Shown here one piece after another: positions 63,478-64,000 of a stretch of DNA of 64,000 nt (position 1 is its first letter; the number at the start of each line of letters is the position of its first letter). The notes below the pieces were generated by a model. The model did no database searches. It saw only the letters and a program-made list of their open reading frames with translations, and had not been told where the DNA came from. Source of the stretch: Phymatolithon calcareum (lineage: Eukaryota > Rhodophyta > Florideophyceae > Hapalidiales); the NCBI GenBank assembly GCA_977006965.1, contig OZ345376.1:496001-560000 (forward strand). The letters run 5' to 3'. The translations under genes and the position numbers were made by a program.

Positions 63478-64000
63478 TTAAAAAACCTCCCGCAATGAAA
63501 AATCCCCCGTTTACATCCCTCCCCATCCGCTTCGCCCAACCATCCGTGTATGCCGTTCCTATCCGCGTGAACCAGACGCCGGGGTACATGCACTCCAATT
63601 TGCCTCTTCCTCCGAAAACACGACGATCGTGCGACAGGACATGAGCTGATCTCATGTTCTGTTTCGTCTCCCCCGGATATTCAATGACGACGCGTTCCCT
63701 CCGCTACATTCTGTACCGGTGCAGGTAATTTCGGCCTTTCCGTGGCCTTTTTTGAACACAAGGATTGGCTCTGATTTGATCTCGGTCACACCATCACTAC
63801 AGGAAATTCTTGTCTTTTCGCACAGACAGATGCCATCATGATGGCATTACATCCAAACGTGAGTGCAGCCGCTCATTCGTATCTGGCAATTTCGTATATT
63901 TAATTGTCCGACTGGTGCACATCTGGAGCTTCATACCACAAGTCGTTCCTATATACGTGCGCGAGATCGTGGAGGATGTGCGCCAAGGTTGCTTTTTCAA

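Larger units (their letters stand above)
59702..64000 (-). repeat. Right arm of large inverted repeat B (runs off the window)
   Basis: Reverse complement of 46706-49993 with one insertion, the MULE at 62425-63477. The last bases of the window (ggttgctttttcaa) still match the left arm at 46706-46719, so the arm continues beyond 64000. Confidence 0.92.

Noticed and set aside
1-64000. tRNA, rRNA, CRISPR arrays or bacterial operon structure
   Set aside because: I looked for tRNA T-arm words, spaced identical short repeats and Shine-Dalgarno-linked gene strings and found none that hold up. Without a covariance-model scan, small RNAs cannot be excluded.

Overview
This window looks like nuclear DNA from a eukaryote with few introns. 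The recognisable genes are long uninterrupted frames of 332 to 1070 codons, far apart and on both strands. Between them lie LTR retrotransposons, LINE tails, Mutator-like elements, MITE-like hairpins and kilobase-scale inverted repeats. I see no operons, Shine-Dalgarno spacing, tRNA, rRNA or CRISPR. A red macroalga is my best guess, from the intron-poor genes and the style of the Ty3/gypsy and NB-ARC/WD40 genes. Another compact-intron protist is possible; the species is inferred, not shown.

Layout. 0-11 kb: mostly decayed repeats, one possible gene (3327-3998, minus), a diverged copy of a dispersed 'arm' repeat (5.76-6.56 kb), two strong hairpins, a Ty1/copia reverse-transcriptase relic (7.74-8.0 kb) and a decayed gag-like relic (10.64-11.06 kb). 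11.4-12.9 kb: an intact three-pass membrane protein with a predicted glycosylated ectodomain. 13-19 kb: a Ty3/gypsy integrase-chromodomain relic, LINE tails and repeats. 20.5-23.8 kb: an intact NB-ARC/WD40 (NLR-like) gene with four near-identical tandem WD40 units. 25.6-30.6 kb: copy A of a large repeat, hit by a solo LTR and carrying a MULE-type MITE. 30.8-31.8 kb: an intact Ulp1/SENP-type protease gene. 32-38 kb: GC-rich degenerate repeats and a LINE with a second retroelement nested beside it. 38.2-45.2 kb: an imperfect palindrome whose arms each carry an intact AIG1-like GTPase gene, transcribed divergently. 46.7-64 kb (running off the window): a second, larger inverted repeat with arms of at least 3.3 kb. 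Its loop holds a young, intact-looking Ty3/gypsy element (50668-57508), and its right arm holds a Mutator-like element with a SWIM-finger transposase remnant (62425-63477).

The insertions can be ordered. The MITE in the loop predates the split of copies A and B. The solo LTR hit copy A later. The MULE hit only the right arm of B, since the left arm preserves the empty site. The gypsy element hit the loop of B, and its LTRs show one difference that I noticed over 750 bp. In the GTPase palindrome, a poly-A retroposon with a 12-bp target duplication sits in the right arm only.

Functionally the intact host-type genes (STAND NTPase with WD40 sensor, two AIG1-type GTPases, a SUMO-type protease, a glycosylated membrane protein) would fit a rapidly evolving, transposon-rich immune or self-recognition island. 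That is inference from families and context, not something the sequence proves. Positions were read by eye; repeat boundaries are good to a few bases where duplications or terminal repeats define them and to tens of bases elsewhere.
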